DNA of 64,000 bases from Leisingera sp. ANG59. GTDB taxonomy: Bacteria > Pseudomonadota > Alphaproteobacteria > Rhodobacterales > Rhodobacteraceae. Positions 51,841 to 59,828 of the stretch are shown here, piece by piece. Below the pieces are notes generated by a model. The model saw only the letters and a program-made list of their open reading frames with translations. It was not told where the DNA came from and did no database searches. Position 1 is the first letter of the stretch. Every line of letters begins with the position of its first letter. Where the stretch lies: contig NZ_WLCM01000004.1 of the NCBI RefSeq assembly GCF_013317235.1, positions 76,728 to 140,727 on the forward strand, given 5' to 3'. The position numbers were made by a program, and so were the translations under genes.

Positions 51841-52809
51841 ATGAAAACGGATATGAAGATCGGCTTCATCGGCCTCGGCAATGTTGGCGGCAAGCTGGCG
51901 GGCAGCCTGGTGCGCAACGGGCTGGATGTGGCTGTGCATGACCTGGACGCGGCGCTGGTTGAAAAATTCGTGACGCGCGGCGCCAAGGCAGGCGGCAGCC
52001 CGGCACAGATGATGCAGGACTGCGATGCGGTGATCACCTGCCTGCCCAGCCCGGTGGCCTCTGATGCGGTGGTCACCGAGATGCTGCCGCATGTGAAACC
52101 CGGCAAGATCTGGATGGAAATGTCCACCACCGACGTGGAAGAGGTGAAACGCCTCGGCGCCTTGATCGTCGAGCGCGGCGGCGAGCCGGTCGATTGCCCG
52201 GTTTCCGGCGGCTGCCACCGGGCCGATACCGGCAATATCTCGATCTATGCGGGCTGCGAGCGCGCCACTTTCGACCGTATCCTGCCGATCCTGACCACCA
52301 TGGGCCGCCGCATCCTGCATGTGGGCGAGATCGGCAATTCTTCGACCCTGAAGGTGATGACCAACTACCTGGCTAACATGAACCTGCTGGCAGTCATGGA
52401 AGCGCTGACGGTGATGAAGGCCTGCGGCATGGATCTGGGCATGACATTCGAGGCGATCTCGATGTCGTCGGGCACCTCCTTTGCGCATGAGACCGAAAGC
52501 CAGCTGATCCTGTCGGGCTCGCGCAATGTGAATTTCACCATGGATCTGGTGATGAAGGACATCGGCCTGTTCCAGACCCTGGCCGACCGCCGCAACGTGC
52601 CGCTGGAACTGTCGCCCCTGATGATCGAGATGATGAAGGACGGTCAGCGCCGCTATGGCGAGCGGGCGCAGTCCGACCGGATGATCGAGCGCCTGGAGGA
52701 GGCTACCGGCCTGTCGATTACCGCGCCGGGTTTTCCGCAGGAACTGGTAGACGACGAGCCGGAAGAGCCAGGCTACGAGGTTGTCGTGCGCCGCGCTGCT
52801 GCGGAATAA
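51841..52809 (+). CDS. NAD(P)-dependent beta-hydroxyacid dehydrogenase (3-hydroxyisobutyrate/tartronate-semialdehyde type)
   Basis: 322 aa. The NAD site is IGFIGLGNVGGKLAGSLVRNG, the substrate loop is DCPVSGGCHRADTGNISIYAG and the catalytic Lys is in GNSSTLKVMTNYLANMN. Members oxidise or reduce small beta-hydroxy acids. AGGAGAAACGGG lies before the ATG. It is divergent from the GcvA-like LysR gene and followed by a strong terminator, so it is probably single-gene. Confidence 0.92.
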   Translation: MKTDMKIGFIGLGNVGGKLAGSLVRNGLDVAVHDLDAALVEKFVTRGAKAGGSPAQMMQDCDAVITCLPSPVASDAVVTEMLPHVKPGKIWMEMSTTDVEEVKRLGALIVERGGEPVDCPVSGGCHRADTGNISIYAGCERATFDRILPILTTMGRRILHVGEIGNSSTLKVMTNYLANMNLLAVMEALTVMKACGMDLGMTFEAISMSSGTSFAHETESQLILSGSRNVNFTMDLVMKDIGLFQTLADRRNVPLELSPLMIEMMKDGQRRYGERAQSDRMIERLEEATGLSITAPGFPQELVDDEPEEPGYEVVVRRAAAE

Positions 52810-52835
52810 GTTCGCCCGAACAGTACGGCTGCATT

Positions 52836-52864
52836 CAGCCCCCGGTGTGCCGGGGGCTGTTTTC
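52836..52864 (+). terminator. Intrinsic terminator after the dehydrogenase gene
   Basis: CAGCCCCCGG and CCGGGGGCTG form a 10-bp stem with a TGTG loop, followed by TTTTCTTTT. A textbook Rho-independent terminator 26 bases after the stop. Confidence 0.9.
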
Positions 52865-52913
52865 TTTTGCCGATCCGGTCTATGCCCGGCAGGGCAACAA
52901 CGGGGAGCAGCAG

Positions 52914-53390
52914 ATGAGCAACGAAGTTCTGGCGACGATTGAGGCCTCGGCCAGCCGGCGTGTGATGGGCACGGCGATGCTAGGGCTGACGGGCTGCCTG
53001 CTGGTCTATGTGGCCTTTGCTGCAACGCCCTCGCCAGCCTGGCTGGTATTCCTGGTGGTGGTTGGCGCAGGTGCCCTGTGGCTGGCCGTCCGGATGTGGC
53101 AGGCAACTGTGCACCGGATCGAACTGACGGCGGAAGAACTGCGCTGCTCTGACGGACAGGTGATCGCGCGGGTCGAGGATATCGAAGCCATCGACCGCGG
53201 CTTCTTTGCCTTCAAGCCGTCAAACGGTTTTCTGGTCCGCACAGGCACCCAAGGCAGCCGGGCATGGATGCCAGGGCTGTGGTGGCGATCAGGCCGCCGA
53301 ATCGGTATTGGCGGCGTGACACCCGGATCGCAGGGCAAGGCCATGTCAGAAATTTTGGCCGCGATGCTGGTGCAACGCGGCCAAGGTTGA
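52914..53390 (+). CDS. Small membrane protein with PH-like C-terminal domain, function unknown
   Basis: 158 aa from the ATG at 52914. Two membrane helices near residues 20-55 (MLGLTGCLLVYVAFAA and PAWLVFLVVVGAGALWLAVRM) are followed by a soluble region (HRIELTAEELRCSDGQVIARVEDIEAIDRGFFAFKPSNGF...) resembling bacterial PH-type folds. It is convergent with the Tad-like genes, 20 bases apart. No function can be assigned. Confidence 0.65.
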   Translation: MSNEVLATIEASASRRVMGTAMLGLTGCLLVYVAFAATPSPAWLVFLVVVGAGALWLAVRMWQATVHRIELTAEELRCSDGQVIARVEDIEAIDRGFFAFKPSNGFLVRTGTQGSRAWMPGLWWRSGRRIGIGGVTPGSQGKAMSEILAAMLVQRGQG

Positions 53391-53410
53391 CTGATTTATC
53401 TGATGGCTGA

Positions 53411-54040
53411 TCAGGCGGGTGGCGAAACCTTTTCGGCGTCGTCGTTGTGGTTGTTGCCGTTGCCCTTGTCTTCGAGGAAGACAACCTGCGGCGCAAAGCG
53501 CGGGCGGGTGAAGACGAAGTTCTGGACATCCAGAAGCGGCAGCCCGATGTTGAAGGCCGGGGTCACTTCGTTCCAGGTTTCCACCACGATCACGCGTTCC
53601 TGATCGTACATTGCAGGCAGTTTTTCCTCGGCTTCGGTGATCGAACCATCGTCCCATTCGGTGAAGGTCGAGCCGCGGACTTTCGACCAGTCAACGTAGT
53701 AGCGCTGATCGTCCTCGTCCCAGCGAACCACGGAAATGCGTGTCGATAGGGAAGAGTCGCCGCGCACCAGCTCTGTTGCCAAGGCGTGCATGCTATCGAT
53801 GTAGGTTTCGTTCACATAATTAGTCTCGCGTGAGATCAGGTCAGAGACTGTGTAGGCCGCTTTCAGGTTGACGTTCTCCTGACGGAAGGCATCGAAGAAC
53901 GTATAGATCGCGGCGAACATGAACATCAGCAGCGGCGCATAGATGGCGAACTCCATCGAAACGCTGCCCTTGGTGTTTTCAACGAAGCCGCGCAGCGGCC
54001 GCGGAGTCCGGTTGGAAAAGCGGGAAATAAGCGTCAGCAT
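53411..54040 (-). CDS. TadE-like pilus-associated protein
   Basis: 209 aa. The start at 54040 (MLTLISRFSNRTPRPLRGFV) has GAGGTAAC upstream; an ATG 13 codons earlier overlaps the preceding gene. It has the TadE pattern: a charged N-terminus, then GSVSMEFAIYAPLLMFMFAAIYTFFDAF, a type-IV-pilin-like helix with Glu at position +5 after Gly. The rest is extracytoplasmic. It may be a minor pseudopilin or scaffold, but no other tad genes are in the window. Confidence 0.8.
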   Translation of the reverse strand: MLTLISRFSNRTPRPLRGFVENTKGSVSMEFAIYAPLLMFMFAAIYTFFDAFRQENVNLKAAYTVSDLISRETNYVNETYIDSMHALATELVRGDSSLSTRISVVRWDEDDQRYYVDWSKVRGSTFTEWDDGSITEAEEKLPAMYDQERVIVVETWNEVTPAFNIGLPLLDVQNFVFTRPRFAPQVVFLEDKGNGNNHNDDAEKVSPPA

Positions 54041-54044
54041 GGCG

Positions 54045-54581
54045 TTACCTCGGTTCCTGGACAAAGGCAGAGGATGCAATCAGCTGAATGCGGCCGTCTT
54101 CGTCCTGTGCAATATGGGAGGCGAGCCCCCAGCTCGGGAAAATCGGATTGAACTTCATGCAGGCCCGCAGGAACATCAGCTCGTTGGACTGGCCGTTTTC
54201 AAAGCTGCGCACGGGCTGGGCATCGTCGATGACGTCGATGCAATCCGGCGTCGGATCAATCTCAGCCATGTTGAAGGGGTCCAGGCGGATCATCTCCAGC
54301 CGCAGCGAGTCGGAGCAGTTGCTGATGAAGCCTGAGCGGGCGCATATCGCGTCGCGAAGCTGGTCGTGCTGCAGGTCGGCGCCAGTGCTGAGGCGGATGT
54401 CGCGGACAGTCTGATCCACGGCGCGCTCCAGCTGTGAATGGCGCAGGTTGATGATGCCGAGTTCGACCGTGGCCAGCAGGATCATAAGGAAGGCTGGGAC
54501 GATGATGGCAAATTCCATTGTAGCATTGCCATCCTCACGGTGCCGGAACCGGCGCAGGGCGGTTTGGATACGGTGTGTCAT
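54045..54581 (-). CDS. TadE-like pseudopilin
   Basis: 178 aa. GNATMEFAIIVPAFLMILLATVELGIINLRH is a TadE-type processing/membrane segment with the conserved Glu, and the rest has four cysteines, likely extracytoplasmic. It overlaps the vWA gene by four bases and is followed at five bases by the second TadE-like gene. The three genes form one unit, TadG-TadE-TadE. Such units also occur apart from the full Flp pilus locus in many alphaproteobacteria. Confidence 0.82.
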   Translation of the reverse strand: MTHRIQTALRRFRHREDGNATMEFAIIVPAFLMILLATVELGIINLRHSQLERAVDQTVRDIRLSTGADLQHDQLRDAICARSGFISNCSDSLRLEMIRLDPFNMAEIDPTPDCIDVIDDAQPVRSFENGQSNELMFLRACMKFNPIFPSWGLASHIAQDEDGRIQLIASSAFVQEPR

Positions 54582-56203
54582 TGGGTGAGCCTCAGCTGAC
54601 GGATGGAAGTCGCAATTGACGAGAAGGCGTCGGTGATCTCCAGGCCATCCACGTCAAAGAAGTGGGCGGGGGAGCTGGCGCAATCTTCGAGTACGGCAAT
54701 GCCCTTGGAAGGTGCTTCGAAACCGACCGAGTACACGATGACGCCCTGGTCCTTGGTGATGTCACAGATGTGCTTGGTGTGCTGGTCCTTGGCGACACGG
54801 TTGTGGAAATACCGGCCTGCGTGGAACCAGTCGGCCCAGGCGCTGCTGCTGAATTCGTAAATGTATTTCGCGATCCAGGCCAGCGAGGCGCGGGCATGCA
54901 GTTCCGGGTAAGTCAGGCGGGAAGAGGTGCCTTCTTCGGTGTGGGTCGTGCAGCCATAGTAGTTGCAAGTCTCATAGGTGCCTTCCCCGTAAGGGTGGTC
55001 TTCCCAGCGGTTCATGTGCTCCCAGTAGTAGTTCTTGGTGCCGTTGGAATGATACACGGAGTATGCATCCGCAGTGGGGTTGTACCACACGTCTGAGTCG
55101 CCTTCCCGGCGCGACGGGTTCACCATGTACTGGTTGGTGTTCTGGCCGTCGGACATCAGCACGATGATCTTCAGCGTGTCGCCGCTGCCATAATCGGTGG
55201 GCCGGTCGACGAAGGATGCATCGATCACGCCATCGGCGATCAGGTCATTCACAACGCCGCGGGCCGTCGGGTCCAGCAGGGCGCTGCCCCACTTCATGCC
55301 GATATCGATCGAGGTGTTGCCGCTTGCAGTCAGCTTGTCGATATGCTCGTGCAGCAATGCAGCGTTGTTGGTCAGAGGCAGGATCTGGGAGCCGTCCCTT
55401 GTCGGGCAAACCGGCGTCGAGATCATGTTCTCTGAGTAGGTGAACGTGTCGAAATGCGCGGTGCGCTCGAGGTTTTCATCGCGGGGCAGCGTGTGTTTGC
55501 TGAACTGGTCCTTGATGAAGTTCACGCAGTGAGAATAGTTATGCTCCTGGGTGACATTAGTGTACTTGCTGAGCAGCGCCTCACCCACATTCACCTGGGT
55601 GGCGTAAGGGATGATCGAGATCGACAGATTGTCGATGTCGGTGTTCTGCGTAATCTGATCCACAAAACTGTGCGCCGCTGCTTTCAGGTTGACCAGCCGG
55701 TTGTTGCGGGACATCGAACCGGAAATGTCGAGCACCATGGAGATTTCGACAGCGCCGATGGTCTCTTCGGCCCGGGAATTCGCATAAACCGGAAGGTCGC
55801 CGACGCCGGCAAACTTCAGCAGATGTGCGGGGAAGGTTGCGTTAATCGTGCTCTCAACACTCTTGTAGCCCAGTGACTGTTCCACTTCCGGCTCGCTGTA
55901 ATAGTCGGCAAGCCCGGCCTTGGTCAGGTATTCCTGAATAACTGTTGCCGGGTCCTGCTGCTGGTCAAGATCGGCAGCTGCGAGAACTGCGCGGTCCAGC
56001 GTGTATTGCAGAGTGGTGCGGTCGCGCTCCATTCGCATCAGGTCAACGCCCATACCGCCTGCGGCCAGCATAAGCAGCAATGTAATAATCATGGGCTTCG
56101 CCAGAACGCCGTCTTCTTCCCGCAGGAAGCCTTTGACCTTATCCCGGCAGCGCAGAATGAGCGGATTGCTCAGCGCAGTTGAATTCTTGTGGTGCTTACT
56201 CAT
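54578..56203 (-). CDS. TadG-like protein with von Willebrand factor A domain
   Basis: 541 aa. An N-terminal membrane helix (MIITLLLMLAAGGMGVDLMRMERDR) follows a cytoplasmic segment with a GVLAKP-type Tad motif. The vWA metal-ion-dependent adhesion site is visible in ISMVLDISGSMSRNNRL (DxSGS), with a later VLMSDGQNT. TadG proteins are secreted or surface-displayed partners of Flp-type pili. It is first of the three-gene unit. The many Tyr- and Asn-rich stretches suggest an extracytoplasmic domain. Confidence 0.85.
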   Translation of the reverse strand: MSKHHKNSTALSNPLILRCRDKVKGFLREEDGVLAKPMIITLLLMLAAGGMGVDLMRMERDRTTLQYTLDRAVLAAADLDQQQDPATVIQEYLTKAGLADYYSEPEVEQSLGYKSVESTINATFPAHLLKFAGVGDLPVYANSRAEETIGAVEISMVLDISGSMSRNNRLVNLKAAAHSFVDQITQNTDIDNLSISIIPYATQVNVGEALLSKYTNVTQEHNYSHCVNFIKDQFSKHTLPRDENLERTAHFDTFTYSENMISTPVCPTRDGSQILPLTNNAALLHEHIDKLTASGNTSIDIGMKWGSALLDPTARGVVNDLIADGVIDASFVDRPTDYGSGDTLKIIVLMSDGQNTNQYMVNPSRREGDSDVWYNPTADAYSVYHSNGTKNYYWEHMNRWEDHPYGEGTYETCNYYGCTTHTEEGTSSRLTYPELHARASLAWIAKYIYEFSSSAWADWFHAGRYFHNRVAKDQHTKHICDITKDQGVIVYSVGFEAPSKGIAVLEDCASSPAHFFDVDGLEITDAFSSIATSIRQLRLTQ

Positions 56204-56539
56204 TTAAATACCCCTTTCCGGCTGGGGAACGGGCCAGCTCGGTTTCTGCAGCGGAATTCCATTAATTAATGCTTGGTAAAGTGGGCGGAAATGGGGCGGG
56301 AATTGGCCGGAAACTCTCCGATTGTTGCAGCTCCGGGCGTCAATCCCGCGCGATTCCGCGGCGTTGTGGTGCGGGGCGGGACAATCGCTCCTTGGGAAAA
56401 GGCGAATCGCGCGCCACATGCCGGGAATTGATTCTTTTTGTCTGCAAAGGGTCAAAAAGGTCGCACTTCTCAAACATCTTTGCATAAAGTGAATGCATCA
56501 TCGGCAGCGAGTCGATGTTTGATCACGGAGAAATTTTTT
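56204..56539. other. Divergent leader region between Tad-like and dehydrogenase genes
   Basis: About 336 bases with no gene supported. The last 70 bases contain nested inverted repeats: CAAACATC (56471-56478) with GATGTTTG (56514-56521), and inside them TGCAT (56481-56485) with ATGCA (56493-56497). This could be a 5' leader structure or an operator for the downstream dehydrogenase. Confidence 0.45.
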
Positions 56540-57970
56540 ATGAGCAGCCGCACAGAGCCGAGCTTCCGCGAGAGCGTGGACCTGATGTTTAACCGGGCAG
56601 TGAAACTGATGGACCTGCCGCCGGGGCTGGAGGAGAAGATCAGGGTTTGCAACGCGACCTACACGGTGCGTTTCGGCGTGCGCCTGCGCGGCGCGATGCA
56701 CACGTTCACTGGATACCGTTCGGTGCATTCGGAGCATATGGAGCCCGTGAAGGGCGGTATCCGCTATGCCACCGGGGTAAACCAGGACGAAGTCGAAGCG
56801 CTGGCGGCGCTGATGACCTATAAGTGTGCCTTGGTGGAAGCGCCGTTTGGCGGTTCCAAGGGCGGTTTGTGCATTGACCCGCGCGAGTATGAAGAGCATG
56901 AACTGGAGCTGATCACCCGCCGTTTCGCTTATGAGCTGGCCAAGCGCGACCTGATCAACCCGTCGCAAAACGTGCCCGCGCCCGACATGGGAACCGGCGA
57001 ACGCGAAATGGCCTGGATTGCAGACCAGTATGCGCGGATGAACACCACCGACATCAACGCCAAGGCCTGCGTCACCGGCAAACCGCTTAACGCCGGCGGC
57101 ATTTCCGGCCGTGTCGAGGCAACGGGCCGCGGGGTGCAGTATGCGCTTCGGGAGTTCTTCCGTTACGAGGAAGACAAGGCTGCCGCAGGTCTGTCCGGGA
57201 AGCTGGACGGCAAGCGGATTATTGTGCAGGGCCTCGGCAACGTGGGCTATCACGCCGCTAAATTCCTGTCCGAGGAAGATGGCGCATTGATTACCGGCAT
57301 CATCGAGCGGGACGGCGGGCTGCACAGTGCTGATGGCCTCGACGTGGAGGCTGTCCGCAACTGGATCGTCAAACACGGCGGCGTGTCGGGCTACCCGGAC
57401 GCGCAATATGTCGAAGATGGTGCGGTGCTGCTGGAGGAAGAATGCGACATCCTTGTCCCGGCGGCTCTGGAAGGGGTGATCAACCTTTCCAACGCCGAGC
57501 GCGTCAAGGCGCCGCTGATCATCGAGGCTGCGAACGGTCCGGTGACCGCCGGCGCGGATGAGATCCTGCGCAAGAAGGGCTGCGTGATCATTCCGGACAT
57601 GTATGCCAACGCGGGCGGTGTGACGGTGTCCTACTTTGAGTGGGTGAAAAACTTGTCTCACATCCGCTTTGGCCGGATGCAGCGCCGCCAGGAAGAGGCG
57701 CGTCACCAGCTGGTGATCGACGAGCTGCAGCGTCTGGATGATGTAATGGGCAATACCTGGTCGATGTCTCCGGACTTCAAGGACAAGTACCTGAAGGGCG
57801 CGGGTGAACTGGAACTGGTGCGTTCGGGTCTGGATGACACCATGCGGGCGGCCTACCAGTCGATGCGCGAAGTTTGGCACAGCCGGGACGACGTGACCGA
57901 CCTGCGCACCGCCGCCTATCTGGTGTCGATCGACAAGGTTGCCAAGAGTTACCACGCCAAGGGTTTGTAA
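56540..57970 (+). CDS. Glu/Leu/Phe/Val-type dehydrogenase (NAD(P)-dependent)
   Basis: 476 aa from the ATG at 56540, with GGAG upstream. Motifs: GGIRYATGVNQDEVEALAALMTYKCALVEAPFGGSKGG (substrate Lys region) and the NAD site GKRIIVQGLGNVGYHAAKFL. The length and sequence resemble glutamate dehydrogenase of the GdhA2/GDH-2-like Roseobacter group rather than short leucine dehydrogenases. It probably interconverts glutamate and 2-oxoglutarate plus ammonia, recycling nitrogen released by the amine pathways here. It ends with a strong terminator before soxB. Confidence 0.92.
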   Translation: MSSRTEPSFRESVDLMFNRAVKLMDLPPGLEEKIRVCNATYTVRFGVRLRGAMHTFTGYRSVHSEHMEPVKGGIRYATGVNQDEVEALAALMTYKCALVEAPFGGSKGGLCIDPREYEEHELELITRRFAYELAKRDLINPSQNVPAPDMGTGEREMAWIADQYARMNTTDINAKACVTGKPLNAGGISGRVEATGRGVQYALREFFRYEEDKAAAGLSGKLDGKRIIVQGLGNVGYHAAKFLSEEDGALITGIIERDGGLHSADGLDVEAVRNWIVKHGGVSGYPDAQYVEDGAVLLEEECDILVPAALEGVINLSNAERVKAPLIIEAANGPVTAGADEILRKKGCVIIPDMYANAGGVTVSYFEWVKNLSHIRFGRMQRRQEEARHQLVIDELQRLDDVMGNTWSMSPDFKDKYLKGAGELELVRSGLDDTMRAAYQSMREVWHSRDDVTDLRTAAYLVSIDKVAKSYHAKGL

Positions 57971-57996
57971 TCAGGCGCGGGTCTGTATTGCAGCTG

Positions 57997-58031
57997 CGGG
58001 GCGGAGGGGAACCTCTCCGCCCCGTTTTTTT
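57997..58031 (+). terminator. Intrinsic terminator after the dehydrogenase
   Basis: CGGGGCGGAG and CTCCGCCCCG form a 10-bp stem with an 8-nt loop, followed by seven T residues. A strong Rho-independent terminator, so soxB must have its own promoter in the next 200 bases. Confidence 0.92.
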
Positions 58032-58238
58032 CGAGCCGGTTCCGCTTAACGTCACAACCCGTCGCAATTAGCACTAGACACAAGTGATCAGTTCGTGTGA
58101 CTTGCGGCAAAGCCGTGCTGAAGTGCCGCTAATTGAGCCTTGGGGCTAGGAGCAGCACGCGAAAGCGGGTAGCAATGCCGCCAAGACCCGGAACAGATTT
58201 TCCCGGGCGGCGGAAGTGATTTGACGGGGAGGGACGAC

Positions 58239-59492
58239 ATGCGGTTTTCGGGCTGGCGTGTGCTCAAGGAGGGGCTCACCGGAAACAAGGGGTGGACGCC
58301 CCATTGGCGGGACCCTGAACCCAAATCCGAATATGATGTGGTGATCATCGGCGGTGGTGGCCACGGGCTGGCAACCGCCTATTACCTGGCCCAGGAGCAC
58401 GGCATCACCAATGTCGCGGTGCTGGAAAAAGGCTATCTCGGCGGCGGCAACGTGGGGCGCAACACCACCATCGTGCGCGCCAACTACTATCTGCCGGGCA
58501 ACTCGGAATTCTACTCCCACTCCCTGAAACTGTGGGAAACCATGGAACAGGACCTGAACTATAACGCGATGATGTCCCAGCGCGGCATCATCAACCTGTT
58601 CCACAACGACGGCCAGCGCGACGCGGCGGTGCGCCGGGGCAACTCCATCGTCAACCAGGGCGATGACGCAGAACTGCTGAGCCGCGAGCAGGTGCGCGAG
58701 CTGGCGCCGTTCCTGAATTTTGACAGCAACCGCTTCCCGATCATGGGCGGGCTGATGCAGCGCCGGGCGGGCACCGCGCGCCACGATGCGGTGGCCTGGG
58801 GATTTGCCCGCGGTGCAGACATGCGCGGGGTGGATCTGATCCAGAACTGCGAGGTGACCGGCATCGACGTGGAAAACGGCAAGGTCGTGGGCGTGCAGAC
58901 TGCCCGCGGCCCGATCCGTGCCAAGAAGGTGGCGCTGGCTGCGGCGGGCCGCTCCGGCCAGGTGGCGGCGATGGCGGGGCTGACTCTGCCGATCGAAAGC
59001 CATGTGCTGCAGGCCTTTGTGTCTGAGGGGCTGAAGCCGATCGTGGACCACGTGATCACCTTTGCCGAGGGGCACCTGTACATCAGCCAGTCGGACAAGG
59101 GCGGGCTGGTCTTTGGCAGCTACCTGGATTTCTACAGCTCTTACGCCGCGCGGGGGAACCTGCCGATGGTGGAGCACACGATGGAGAGTTTTGTGGCAAT
59201 GGTGCCGGCGGTCAGCAAGGCGCGTCTTCTGCGAAGCTGGGGCGGCATCATGGATATGACCCCGGACGGCTCCCCGATCATCGACCATTCGCCGATCGAG
59301 GGCCTCTATCTGAACTGCGGCTGGTGCTACGGCGGGTTCAAGGCGACGCCAGGGTCGGGCAGCGTGTACGCGCATCTGATAGCAACGGACCGCCCGCACG
59401 GGGCGGCCACGAAGTTCAAGCTCGACCGTTTCCGTAGCGGCGTTGGCCTGATGGATGAGGAGGGGACCGGTGCGCAGCATAACCTGCACTAA
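58239..59492 (+). CDS. soxB: Sarcosine oxidase beta subunit
   Basis: 417 aa, starting at MRFSGWRVLKEGL with GGGAGGGA upstream. The FAD site is YDVVIIGGGGHGLATAYYL and the FMN-linked histidine is expected at His182 in RAGTARHDAVAWG, as in heterotetrameric sarcosine oxidases. It oxidises sarcosine to glycine and formaldehyde-equivalent, passing electrons to oxygen. The gene order B-D-A-G is the normal one. This subunit carries the non-covalent FAD active site. Confidence 0.96.
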   Translation: MRFSGWRVLKEGLTGNKGWTPHWRDPEPKSEYDVVIIGGGGHGLATAYYLAQEHGITNVAVLEKGYLGGGNVGRNTTIVRANYYLPGNSEFYSHSLKLWETMEQDLNYNAMMSQRGIINLFHNDGQRDAAVRRGNSIVNQGDDAELLSREQVRELAPFLNFDSNRFPIMGGLMQRRAGTARHDAVAWGFARGADMRGVDLIQNCEVTGIDVENGKVVGVQTARGPIRAKKVALAAAGRSGQVAAMAGLTLPIESHVLQAFVSEGLKPIVDHVITFAEGHLYISQSDKGGLVFGSYLDFYSSYAARGNLPMVEHTMESFVAMVPAVSKARLLRSWGGIMDMTPDGSPIIDHSPIEGLYLNCGWCYGGFKATPGSGSVYAHLIATDRPHGAATKFKLDRFRSGVGLMDEEGTGAQHNLH

Positions 59493-59514
59493 GCGTTTGG
59501 AGCACGCCGGGCAT

Positions 59515-59548
59515 GCCTCCGGCGGGAGTATTTTCGCAAAGAAGAAGG
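59515..59548 (+). repeat. Dispersed intergenic repeat, copy 2
   Basis: 34-mer nearly identical to the minus-strand copy at 44044-44077 (three differences). Its end, GAAGAAGGAG, supplies the probable soxD ribosome binding site (AAGGAG, about 10 bases before the ATG). It lies in the 66-base soxB-soxD gap. This suggests the repeat has been recruited into the operon leader. Confidence 0.75.
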
Positions 59549-59558
59549 AGCGCCGGTC

Positions 59559-59828
59559 ATGAGAATTACCTGTCCGCTCTGCGGCGAGAGGGACCGCCGC
59601 GAATTCTATTACAAGGGTGCGGCGCTGGTGCGTCCGGCCGAAGGCGCGGATCTGGATGCCTGGCATGAGTATGTGAACCTGCGGGAGAACCCGGCCGGGC
59701 CGCTGGATGAGCTTTGGTATCACGAAATGGGCTGCAATGCCTGGCTGAAAGTCGCCCGCAATACCGCGACCCATGAGATTCTGGACGTGCAATTGGCCTC
59801 CGAAGCCGGGCTGGGAGGTGAGAAATGA
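59559..59828 (+). CDS. soxD: Sarcosine oxidase delta subunit
   Basis: 89 aa. Cys5 and Cys8 (CPLCGER) and the later HEMGC pair are the expected zinc ligands of SoxD, and the ENPAGPLDELWYHEMGCNAW segment is diagnostic. It bridges the alpha and beta subunits. It overlaps soxA by four bases. The ribosome site comes from the dispersed repeat. Confidence 0.95.
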   Translation: MRITCPLCGERDRREFYYKGAALVRPAEGADLDAWHEYVNLRENPAGPLDELWYHEMGCNAWLKVARNTATHEILDVQLASEAGLGGEK

